Below are positions 37,763-48,729 of a stretch of 64,000 bases of DNA, piece by piece; positions within the stretch are counted from its first letter, which is position 1; the number at the start of each line of letters is the position of its first letter. This stretch comes from Metopolophium dirhodum (taxonomy: Eukaryota > Arthropoda > Insecta > Hemiptera > Aphididae). The stretch spans positions 36,866,447-36,930,446 of the forward strand of contig NC_083564.1 in assembly GCF_019925205.1 (NCBI RefSeq). Reading direction: 5' to 3'. The position numbers and the translations under genes were made by a program. The notes below the pieces were generated by a model. That model was given only the letters and a program-made list of their open reading frames with translations, was not told the origin of the DNA and searched no databases.

Positions 37763-37822
37763 ATACTATATAGAATCTATATAGTATAATTTACCTGTAT
37801 CTATATTATAGATACAGGTAAA
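37763..37822. repeat. Two adjacent perfect palindromes
   Basis: ATACTATATAG (37763-37773) pairs with 37777-37787 across three bases. Immediately next, TTTACCTGTATCTATA (37790-37805) pairs perfectly with 37807-37822 across a single base. The second is a 33-bp cruciform-capable palindrome. Such short palindromes may be relics of terminal inverted repeats or recombination-prone sites. Confidence 0.8.
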
Positions 37823-40556
37823 AACAATGCGTATCTACTATATAATATAGTATAATAATCGACTTGTTATAGACCTAGTAAAATGATATCCACCGTGAGC
37901 GCAGCAGCCGTCATCTTATTGGTTAATCATGTTAATATATATTGTTATTATACCTACGTAATAATATGTAATATTATTGTTGATTGTTATATGTTAGGTA
38001 TATCGGTACTCTGATTTCTGGTATTCAATATAGGTACACAGAAATACAGAATGTAAATTTAAATATTTAATGCAGCGAGAACGATAAGTTATAAAGATAT
38101 TAATTATAAATATTATTCAATATTTTTATAGTGAGAACGGATGACTTTTAGAGTGCTTATAATATTAACGATAGACTGTATATTATGCACCTACAAGCTA
38201 TAGCTGTGTAATGCTGTATGCCTGTGTATATAGAATTTATTAAATTTGATACGAAACCTGTCAACATTTCTTTAAAGTTGCCCAATATTAACAACTGTGA
38301 CTATTATCCACATATTAATATCATAATTCGTTCGTTATTATACGTATAGTTTGTACATAATTTTGAAATATATTTTTTGTATTTTATTATAATAATTATG
38401 TTATTATAATTCTTAACTTCTACAAGTGCGTTGGTATTGATTGAAATTTAATTTATAAAACGAATATGACACAATGATAGGTGTATTATATATTATTATC
38501 GAAGGTTAAATTCCTCCTATACTATAAAGTATAAACAAAATTATTGTGAACACTAATTGATTTTTAACATCTAAAAAGTAGATATTTCATCATGTTTATA
38601 GGTTTAAACATTAATTAATATGAATGGGTATAGATAATAGGTTAGGTTAAAACGTAAGTGATTAAGTTTACATAAAACTAAAACGATATATTTTGTAGAC
38701 GTCTAGAGTGTTTATCATTATTTCATGTTATTTAGTTTTCTGAAAATTTTTTCATAAAAATATAATCTTGATATTATGAACTAATTACAAAAAATTAAAT
38801 TGATACCCGCTTATGGAGTTGAATATGTGTTCGATTTCCTAGATCTCTGACAGAAGTATAGAAGAGCAAAATGGGCGTTCCTCATCCTTTGCAATTTTAA
38901 AATGAAAAAATCTGATTTTAACTATTTTTTTAATGTCCTTGGATTTATATAAATTCAATAAAATAGGAATTCCAAGTTTCAACAACTATAAGACTGCAAA
39001 ATAGGATTTAAATAACTATAGCAGATTTGAGATATAGGTATACATATATTTTCAATATACCTATATATATATTATAATATATATATTTTTTATCTTGAAA
39101 TACTAATTTTCATTTATATGAGTTTGGTTTTTTAGTTAAAAATATTTTTGTATTTTTTAAATATAGAACGTGTACAGTAACAATTTAACCATGTATGGTA
39201 CCTACATAAATCCATCACCTATGTCCATAAGTATTATCTTTGAGTATTATCATTAGTCAATATATATTACATTTGTGAATCAGATAATATTTATTGTACC
39301 TTGAGAACTTAGTTTAGTCACAGTCAATGATCACAAACCAAAAGATATATACAAAGATATAGGTACATGTACGTATACATTTAATTATTTTCGTCCATCT
39401 TTGTACACCACCAAGGCACCGATACGAATAACTTACAATCAATAGGTTTATTACTTCTTATATTCTATAGGTTCAAGATTTCTTTGGATAAATATTGTAC
39501 GTATACCTACTCCAATATGGCAATATCCAGATAGGACTTGTATAAATTACATATTTTCTTTAAATATATATTTAAACATAAAACACACAGGTACATAAAA
39601 GGTGTATCATATAGGTAATTTTGTAATTTTTTAAAAGTTATATGCATATCTGCAGAGATTTCTTAGTTTTTGTTCGTTGATTACATTGTATATTTAAAAT
39701 TACATAAGTACTCATTATGTATACCTACTCTAAATTAAAATATTACAATATTATAATATTTACACATTTTCTTTAAAAAATATATAATATAAATTAACTA
39801 ATGTTTAACCAATATTTATAGTGGTAAATTCTCTGGTATATTAAATTATTTTCATATTGTAAAGTTCATGTTTGATTCATTATTATACTTCTGACGCAAT
39901 TTTAACAAAAATCGACGCCTTTAAAGGAAATCATTCGTCGTTTATAATAATATATCGTTTGATATAGCGCCCCCAGCCCCAGATTCGTAAATAAGTTTCT
40001 ATTTGAATTGGATGTATTCAAAGACCGAAACGGATGTACTGATAAAAATGAAGGTAGTCCACTCATAATAGTAACTAGAGGCTAGCTGTTGTTTTCTTAA
40101 ACATAACGAGCGTGAAATATTCTATAACTAGAAAGATATCTATATAACAGAGTAATTTACATATTATACGTGAGCTAAATTAATTAAAATATTAATATAA
40201 AAATCGACCGAGTATAAATTGAAAATAAAACGGCAAAACCAAAAAGAGTACGGTATATAATATTATGTAGACATGTAGTATATACTTTACAGTTTACTTT
40301 ATACATTATACATAGATAATTTGGTATAGTAATGCTATTAAATTTTACTTAAAATTACCTTAAATTTATTTATTGAAAACTGTAATATCTTGGCCAGTAA
40401 ATAGTATTATTATTGTTATTAATAATGTGATTTATAAAAAATCATTTGATCTAAAAAAATATAATATGATCTACTAACCTTATTTATTCCATTTTGGAAC
40501 TCGTTATAAATTGTATTTTATTTTTATAAATCAACATTTTCTTTTAGTCTCGAAGA

Positions 40557-40691
40557 TTAATCTCCACTGAATTTACCCTTTATTGTGAACAGAACATTTT
40601 GAGTAACCGACATTTGAATATTTGAAGGTCCCAACAATTTCAACATTTCTTGATAAAATCTGCTGTTACATATTACACTTACCATTTTGAT
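40557..40691 (-). CDS. Candidate exon, faint resemblance to RAD1 checkpoint clamp protein
   Basis: On the minus strand a good acceptor (TTTTCACTTTTACAG) ends at 40692, followed by 45 open codons ending in TAA at 40559-40557. The peptide runs IKMVSVICNSRFYQEMLKLL, then GPSNIQMSVTQNVLFTIKGK. The pattern is like the RAD1 central segment (K-V-I-x-S, then a helix, then hydrophobic strands), but the similarity is weak and I could be wrong. ATG followed by GTAAGTG only nine bases into the exon offers an alternative donor, so a 9-nt microexon is also possible. No neighbouring exons were found on the right. Confidence 0.25.
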   Translation of the reverse strand: MKMVSVICNSRFYQEMLKLLGPSNIQMSVTQNVLFTIKGKFSGD

Positions 40692-41244
40692 CTGTAAAAG
40701 TGAAAAAATGTTTATTTATTACCTACAGCCAAGTTCCTATATTTTTAAATGATTCATAGGAATTTATTTTTACTTTTCGTTCATAAATTGTATTGTTCGG
40801 TGTTACACGTGCATGTGTCCGTTTTCAATTGTCAAGCATTAATTATTATTTTTTTATCTTGAAGACATAATATCACACACATAGCTCCGTCAAAAATTAT
40901 TTTTCTATATAAATGGCCAATGCCCATTGCCCAATGGTGTTAGTAATTTAAAAACGTAAATTGAAACGTTCACAAAAAATACTATCATACGCAAAATAAC
41001 ACAAGTGTTAAAGCACAGAAATTCGTACATGGCACCGAAAACACTGACGTATTAGCTTTTAACTGTGTAGGTAGGTATGACATTACGTGAGTAAGAAATC
41101 GTACTCTATGGTGTGCATATAAATATAGAATTGTGACTGATAATTATATTGACAACTAAATAATAAGATAAGCAATAGGTATTAATCCATAGATTAAAAT
41201 ATATTCTAGTATATATTTTGATCTATGGTATTTCCCACAATATA

Positions 41245-41600
41245 GAGGACGTGACACCCGTATGTGTTGTCTCCGTCTTACAAGTTTAGCTCCGTTAGTA
41301 TACAAATGAGTGAATTCACTTCTTGTGAATAAAATTAAAAGGTTAGATTATTATCTAAACAATGTTATAGGCTTTTTATTATACTTTAATTTTAAAGCGA
41401 GTTATGAATATTTAAAATTGTAAATTGTTTTTACAACTTAAAATATTCATAACTCGTTATAATCTTACCTTTACATTTTATAAGACGTCAATTCACTCTA
41501 ATTTTTAAACTAACGGAGCTAATCGTGATCTGCTGAGCGTAAAATTTTCCATGTTACGCACTTGGAAGACGGAGACAACACATGCGGGTGCCACGTCCTC
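41245..41600. mobile_element. Foldback MITE with long inverted arms and central hairpin
   Basis: The left arm starts GAGGACGTGACACCCGTATG and the complemented right arm GAGGACGTGGCACCCGCATG. The match continues through GTTGTCTCCGTCTT and, after about 40 bp present only in the right arm, through TTAGCTCCGTTAGT. In the centre, GAGTTATGAATATTT pairs with AAATATTCATAACTC (about 41400-41456) as a second, nested hairpin. No coding capacity was found. A target duplication could not be identified, so the superfamily is open. Confidence 0.75.
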
Positions 41601-44600
41601 AAAGATAAAGTTGCATTAAACCAAAATTATTGTGAATCGAATATTGCGGTACAATCATAATGTCAATAAATAAGTAGATCATTTTTTTTTATTTCATAAG
41701 GTAGTGTTACAAATGTACAATATTATATATTAGGTACTGCAAATCCCGGCGTCTCTAATATAATTAATAAGCACGTATTATAATACTATAATTTCGTAAT
41801 TTACAAAATAGATCGTATAAATAGTATTTTGATACTTATTAGTTATTACTATATATTAACATGTAATAACACACGTAATGAAAAGTTAAAATAGCTTATA
41901 ATATATTATGTATATTATGGTTAATGATTTTATAACTTATAATAATTTATACTTTAGAGCAATTACTGCTGGTAGGTGCCTATTAAAATAAATTGTATTT
42001 TGGCGATCGACGTATTGAATGATCGCAATCAATAGTTATGAATTTACGTAGGTAGGTACTATATAATATTATAGTTTCATTCGATAGCAGAACAGCAGTG
42101 AAAAATTTAAGACTTTTACACATAATGGTATAATAGGTACTTACCCATATCTAAATAGTTTGTATCGTCTAATGATTTTTTGAATGTTATCAACATTGAA
42201 ACGATAGCATATTAGAAGTAAAAACCATAACACCGACTAAAATTGATTCTTATTATTAAATATTATTTGATTTCAGTTTTGATGTACAAATAATTTACAT
42301 TCAATGATAATAATTTAATTTTTAAAATACAAGACCAATTCAAATAGTTGGTGCACATAAAACGACCGCGTTGGGAACTATTTTGTAATCGAGTGTTAAG
42401 CTGTGAACATATTATTATTTGTATACCTTGGTAGGTAATGCGTTTTAGATTAAATTGTTCGATGAACAATTGGACAATGAAGTCATAGTTCGAAGTCATA
42501 ATATTTACTTTGTTGGAACAATGATTTGCGTAAAAAATAGTTTTATTACATTATATTATAAGGTTAGGTTGTGTTTATTTATTCCGCAGACCGTACAGTT
42601 GGCGTATATTCTGTGATCTACTTTTACACAGTCATTTTAAGTATTTTTATTTACTTTATTCTTAAAAAAATATAATCAACCAACAATCTAAGAATAAGAA
42701 TAATCTTAAATCTTATTACAATTATTATATTGGTACTTACCGTTGTTTATATTTTGTGAGCACTTTGTTACAAAATTATATTTATGTATGATAATTATTA
42801 TAATTTATAAAGTAATTAAATTTCTAAATATGAGTAAATTATCTTCCTTAAAATAATGATTACGATTTACGAATATTTTATTTTTAAGAAGTGTGTGGTA
42901 TAGATATTATTAAAATATTATTATGATTGTAAGTATTAGGTATTTTTGATATTTCCAAATATTAAATCAATTCAAAATTCGCTTAAATCTTTATAATATG
43001 TAGTTATACATCTTGTGTAGTTGTTTATGTTTTTAAACACTTAATCACCAGAAATGTATGAAAGAAAGTTATGAACTAGAGATTGGCATGAAAGTACTTG
43101 ACCCGAGTGCTTTTATGCGTACATATTATGCAATATTTGATGAATGCGTTTAAAAGAATTCTTATAACAATAAAAAATTCAATTTAAAAACCATAATTAA
43201 CATAGCATAAGATGTTAATTGTATAGTTATCGACAAAAGAATATTATGTATAGGTACTTACCTATAAGTTAAACAGTCTGCGCCTAAGTAATAAATTATG
43301 ATTTTTAAAACTTATCTCTTATTCTTAAATATTTAGGTACATAGTATAATACTACTGTCTACCAGCCATAGTAGGTAGTATTAAAATAAATAAGCCTTCT
43401 ACGCTTTGGAACTGAAATACTGAATATCTGCAGATTAATATACAACAGTTTAATTTCGGTGTTACGAAAACGGAAAACATGATACCTAATAACATAAATA
43501 TAAAATAATATTTGTATTAACAACTTTTGATATGAATCTCGGTATAGCGCGTGGGAATCGACACAATCCTATAAAATCTTTCTCGGCATATGGAAGCGCT
43601 TTAACCATACTATGCTATATAGATATAAGATACATCTATATTATGTACAAAATAATAATAATATTCTGATATAATATATATTATTATACAGACCTATAGA
43701 ACAATACGACTACTATAATATATACCTAAATAGTATATATATATATATATAATATATATATCTATCGTTAACCCAACCTATAACATTATCATTATTGTTA
43801 TTATTATATGTTGTGTAAAACGTATATTTATTAACCAGCCAACCACGACGAGCACGGTAACACATAGGGTTTTGTTTCAAGCGCAAAGCGCATATATATA
43901 TATAGGTACCTGCGTACAGTAATATATTATGTTAGGATACATTATATGGTGGGGCTTTGGTGGTGCAGCGGTCCTCGTGGCCGTCCAGCGCGATGTGCGC
44001 ACACTGTCTGAGCGTTAGTCCTCTCATACGTATTTTCCGGTTTAGACGCGCGTGTATCCTTCTTACGTGTTGTTATTATTTTTAAATTTTATTATTTTAT
44101 TTTACATATTATTTAACAATAATATCTGCGACAAAAACAATATAATAATGATTATGATAATATGATCACCGTGAACAAAAGTCTGTCAGACACTAGTGCG
44201 TGATCGGTTTCGTCGTATATATATATTATATTCTAACGTGAACACGGATAGCCCAATATTTCAACGTAAGTTCAATATATTCTTATATGATATTATTTAG
44301 CAATAATAATTTTTTACATCGATTACGCACACGTCTCGGTATTAATTAACAATCAATATTGTGGTAACCCCGGTCACACCCTAGGTCGGAAAGACTTAAA
44401 CGATGGTTATCAACATTTACGAGTCCTCACTCCACATAATGTAACAACGTGATCGGCCTGGGTGTCGGAAACGACAAGTATTCAAAAGTTTAATGTGAAT
44501 TATAAAGACTTAAACATCGTTGTCATTTGAATTATATTTTTGAAAAAATCGAAAAAAAAAATCCGTGGGTAAGCCTATGCTTAACTATTTAATATAATAC

Positions 44601-44873
44601 ACACTATAGCTGTGCATTATTTTATTCATTTTAAGATGAATAAAATAATGAATGACAAATGTTCGAAATCATACCTTTTTTCGTGGGCTTTAAAACTGCA
44701 GTCGAAAGCATACTGCGATGGCAATTAATAAAAGTAATTACATGCTAAATTCTTAATAATATAGTAGGTACATTACAGCTCTTGCGTGAAAGTTTATAAT
44801 ATGTTATCTAAACCATCAAGATTAATTCAATTTAAATAAACCCACCAAGGTGCATGTACTGTAATGTCAAGTA
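41601..44873. other. Mostly gene-free; one exon candidate at 42145-42236
   Basis: A/T-rich DNA with a TA run near 43735-43760. A CpG-containing block at about 43960-44040 and a TATA-like run (44215-44232) before a donor-like CAAC followed by GTAAGTTC at 44263 suggest a possible plus-strand first exon. No downstream coding exon could be tied to it. A minus-strand frame at 42263-42499 (78 codons, beginning MTSNYDFIVQLF) is open but unrecognised. Confidence 0.3.
42145..42236 (-). CDS. Candidate internal exon, unknown membrane-like protein
   Basis: Acceptor AATCAATTTTAG and donor GG followed by GTAAGTACC bracket 92 nt that are open from phase 0 to phase 2. The translation begins SVLWFLLLICYRFNVDNIQK and continues with a basic IIRRYKLFRY. 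A hydrophobic helix followed by basic residues would suit a membrane protein, but no family is recognised. The adjacent 78-codon frame at 42263-42499 is on the same strand and could be related. Chance is a serious alternative. Confidence 0.2.
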
Positions 44874-44884
44874 TTTCTACTACT

Positions 44885-45188
44885 TTTTTTTTTTTTTTTT
44901 TTATTGATCTGAAATATACATCGACAACTAGGCCATTAGTACATGAATTTTAGATTACATTGTTAGTATTTTAGCATTTACATGGTTACATTAAATTAAA
45001 TTGTACAATTCTGTTTTTTTTAAGAATAAAATTAAGTTTTTAACGTCTTGTGGGTTTGGTCCTAGTGCTTGACAAATTTGTTCTGATATGTGGTATTGAT
45101 TTCGATACATGTTGTATTTTTGACATTCTGTGATGACGTGGTTGACCGTTAAAAGTACATTGCACGCGTCGCATAGTGGAGGATCGTC
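44885..45188 (-). mobile_element. 5'-truncated jockey-like non-LTR retrotransposon tail with 11-bp duplication
   Basis: The poly-T run at 44885 is the poly(A) tail on the minus strand. A perfect duplication TTTCTACTACT flanks the insert (44874-44884 and 45189-45199). The remaining 3' sequence encodes the last 65 residues of the reverse transcriptase ORF. 5' truncation with a poly(A) tail and short duplication is the mark of target-primed reverse transcription. Confidence 0.9.
44991..45188 (-). pseudogene. C-terminal end of a non-LTR reverse transcriptase ORF2
   Basis: The frame is open to its natural stop: DDPPLCDACNVLLTVNHVIT, then ECQKYNMYRN, LGPNPQDVKNLILFLKKTEL and YNLI. The C-x2-C-x7-H-x4-C arrangement after the RNase H region is standard for jockey/R1-type ORF2 C-termini. 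There are no internal stops, so the copy is young, but all catalytic domains are absent. Confidence 0.85.
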
Positions 45189-45199
45189 TTTCTACTACT

Positions 45200-48100
45200 A
45201 TTTGTAACAATTACAATAGTTATATGACTGTATTTAACTACATTTTATCCCTAATATTGTCAGTGCTATTACATAATTTGTTTGTAACTTATTTAGTTTA
45301 CTACATACGTTAATATAATGTGTTAATGTTTTAGTTTGTTTATTATTGAAGTAAAATGTATAATTTCAGATACAATAGGATATAACATTATTTACTGTTT
45401 TATTAAGATATAACTATTATAGTTTAGAAATCTAAATGATTAAACTTATCATATTTTTATGAAATATAATAAAAAATGATTCTAACATAATATAGTTGAA
45501 TATATTTATAAAGAATGTTTTTTATTTTTTATTATTATTCTTCATTAATAGCTAGAGGCTGATTATTGGGCAATACGTCAAATTAATAAAAAATAATATA
45601 CAAGCAACTAAATATAATTTAAAGTTTCAATGCGGTATATTTTTATTCAGATAATTTTAAAATATATATATATATTTGATTAACGTCATACAAAATTATA
45701 ATAAAGAGTAATTTCGGGGTTTTAAAATCTAAAATGTATCCGGGTCTTGTACTCGTAGATGAATTAATGTACTATTCAATATATAAAAACAATGTAGGTA
45801 TCTAATAATATTTTTGGCATCTAATTTAAATATGTCATGGTCCATAGACATCATATGCATATATGCAATAAAGTATTAAGTAATAACCACAAAAGCTTAA
45901 TCACGATTAACCATTTACCTATATGACTGTCTTATTATAAAATTACTGCAAGACCATTAAAATAAACTTAAATCAAAAAACTATTCGAATCTTCACAATT
46001 TGATGGATATGTAAATAAATGGAAAATGGTGAAAGGTTCTCTAAACCGGCTGAAATAGAAGAAAATAAATAATTATTATACTTATTTTCTAGCGACGTCT
46101 AGACCAAACGTGGGTATTTTTTTTTTTGTAACTATTTTACGTCGCATGATAATAATTACGATAATATACATTATTATTATATTATATTATGATCACGTCA
46201 TAATCATATAATTTGGTTTTTCAACACAGCCACCAGAACCGCCGCATGTACGCGGAATATTAATGATATATATTATGTGCCTAATATCCATGTGATTTTC
46301 TTTTGATTGCACTTTTAAAGCATCGTTTTATTATATTATACTTGTATATAGAGGTAGATATTGTTCGCAGTGTGCGAATTGAAAATGTTCGCAATTGAAA
46401 ACCCGACTGGAATACCTCCCAAGGGGTCGCCGCGATAACTACTGACGAGTGTAATTAACATTCTCTCTTGCAGTATGTAGCCAAACAATAATCGTACGAA
46501 AATTGACGGATGCAGTGTATAGCCATAGGTAGACCTAGACATGTAATTGATTTGAATCGCCGCCATTGATCCACGCGCGCTTTTCTATATTACACCACAT
46601 GTATAATATAGGAGATACTGGGGTACTGCCCGACGGCGGAGCAAGCATCGGAGTAAAATAATTAATAAGTCCTCATATACGTGTGTGTGTGTGTGTGTGT
46701 GAGAGAGTGAGAAGTCTTTGTTAATCACGACGACTACGATGACCATCGCGATGCGGTGAGGTCTATTCGTGCCTGCAGCCGGACGTTTGTGTCTCTATAT
46801 ACTATATAATAATTAATATTGGTACATATGTGACTACATAATATCTAAGGAAACTCGTCGACGATCAGGGAAAATGTCCACAAAAATATCTGCATGCAAG
46901 TGTAGCAGTGGTCCATACAACAGCGGCACGTCAACACTAACGTTCAATGTTCATCGATGTTAATCGGATATAGACGATATCGCGAGGATGAGAGTTTTGC
47001 TTGTTCGAATTCAACAATATTATTTGAGTAAATATACCTGTTATGTATACTTCGTGTATATACGGCAGTGTTAGATGACGAAAATGCGGTTTATCGTCAT
47101 GCGACAATGGTTAATGTCGATAAACCGTCAATGATGCCTATAGTACCCGCTTGCCTATATAATATAAAGCGCGCGCTCGCGTATCCGGTCATTAGACGGA
47201 AAAATTGGTTCTATAGCCTCTAGGAAACATTGGTTTGTGGAAATTATGTAAGGTTTTGATGTTACGCCAAACGGGGTCGAATCGACAGAAAATCCTTGAA
47301 TATAACGAAAAGCGTCTACTAGGAAAACGAACGAAATACCTATATGCATATTATAATGTATATATATAAATATAATGTAATAATATATTAATATATATGC
47401 AAATTATTGCAAGTGAAAAAAATATCTATACTCGAATTTTAATACGTTATGATGACATTCAAACTTTATCCTCTTAGCTTATATAGCTACATAATAAATA
47501 TTTTGTTACGGATAAAATTATCGTATACGGTATAATAATATATAATATACACATCGAGAAATTCGATTAATCGATCACACGAGGTAGAATTACTACATGA
47601 GGTCATATTTTATAATTTATATTTCATTATACCTATAGAGTATAAATTATAGAATTTATATTATTCCAATACCCAAATATATATAAGGTATTTCGGTAAT
47701 AACGATATTGTTAATATAATATATATAGGTACAATTAAAAAAAAAACAATGTTACATATTATTATACGGATAATAATGAAATATTTTTATGAACCTTCAG
47801 TTCAGTATATGGAATACACTTGAGATTGATTACCTACCGCATATTATATGCCTATATATGTGTAATTTAATATTTGAAATTAGAAAAAAATATACGTAAA
47901 TTACATAATTACATTATTCTTAAAATTTTTGTGCGGGGATAAAACGTATATAGTTATATTCGTATATCCGTAAAATATATTTACTATAATAATGCAGTAT
48001 TGGAGTATAATGACGTATATATAGGTATAATGTTACTTAATATAATATAACATTCTTACTTTATATTTAGGTACTATAAAAAAAAAACTCATTATTGAAA

Positions 48101-48669
48101 AAGTGCTCCGAGAATCGTAAAAGTTATTTTTCGATATTTTTTGTGAAAAACCATATTATAATAATATATATTTTAATGCACTTATAATTTTTTTTCATAA
48201 CGGTTGGAAAAATCAAAGTCACAAAACTGCTTTCCATAGAATTTTTTTTTTCTATCTAGCCAATTACGGCACGTTAGTCACACGTTAATGGTAGTCTTAT
48301 AGTTACACAACACGAGACTGTAATAGTCGGCAGCAGTCCGACTGCGTCTGTCTCCGTCCGTCATATCAAGAAGACGCACACAAAGAACACGTTCAGTGGA
48401 AATAATAATATCAATGATTTACATAATATACAGCACGTGCGCATAATATCTACCAGTTACTATATACCTCCTAAAATAAAAAGAAACAAGCCCATACGCT
48501 TAATATTATATTATAGTGTCGTCGACCAAGCTGTGGTGGTGCCCGTGAACAATAGAGGGAAATTAATCGAAAATTAACACGTAATAACGAGGAGAAGACC
48601 CAATATATAGTGACGCAACAATAAATATTGGCCTTGACTCTTTCCAATTAATACATCACAATATGACCA
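45200..48669. other. No secure gene; CpG-containing islands near 46.2-47.3 and 48.2-48.4 kb
   Basis: A GT run lies at 46681-46701. GACTACGATGACCATCGCGATGCG followed by GTGAGG near 46734-46757 resembles a short coding first exon (ATG ACC ATC GCG ATG CG). A G/C-richer block at about 48300-48390 (GTCGGCAGCAGTCCGACTGC) could be a leader exon. None of these is joined to a coding exon on the plus strand, so they stay unassigned. Confidence 0.3.
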
Positions 48670-48729
48670 TTAGCCGTTGGACGACGAGACGTGTGGTTCG
48701 TCTTCTTCATTGTCTTCATTAACTGCTGC
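48670..48729 (-). CDS. Candidate terminal coding exon with acidic C-terminus
   Basis: On the minus strand a good acceptor (ACATTTCCGTTGCAG) is followed in phase 0 by 19 codons and TAA. The peptide is AAVNEDNEEDEPHVSSSNG. Acidic, Ser-rich tails of this kind are common at eukaryotic C-termini, but I recognise no family. The only nearby upstream exon candidate that fits in phase is 53950-53903, 5.2 kb away. Confidence 0.5.
   Translation of the reverse strand, partial: AAVNEDNEEDEPHVSSSNG

Larger units (their letters stand above)
36061..40556. other. Gene-free region with CpG-containing blocks, microsatellites and palindromes
   Basis: The DNA from 36480 to 37500 is richer in CpG than its surroundings and includes CA, TA and GT repeats. 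It could be a promoter or first-exon area. GATGAG followed by GTAACA near 37222 is only a moderate donor. From 37.8 to 40.5 kb the DNA is featureless A/T with an old transposon-like end near 39970 (GCGCCCCCAGCCCC). Confidence 0.35.

Noticed and set aside
43960..44040. Coding exon in a CpG-containing block
   Set aside because: The frame MCAHCLSVSPLIRIFRFRRA lacks splice signals at its ends; a promoter or noncoding exon is equally likely.
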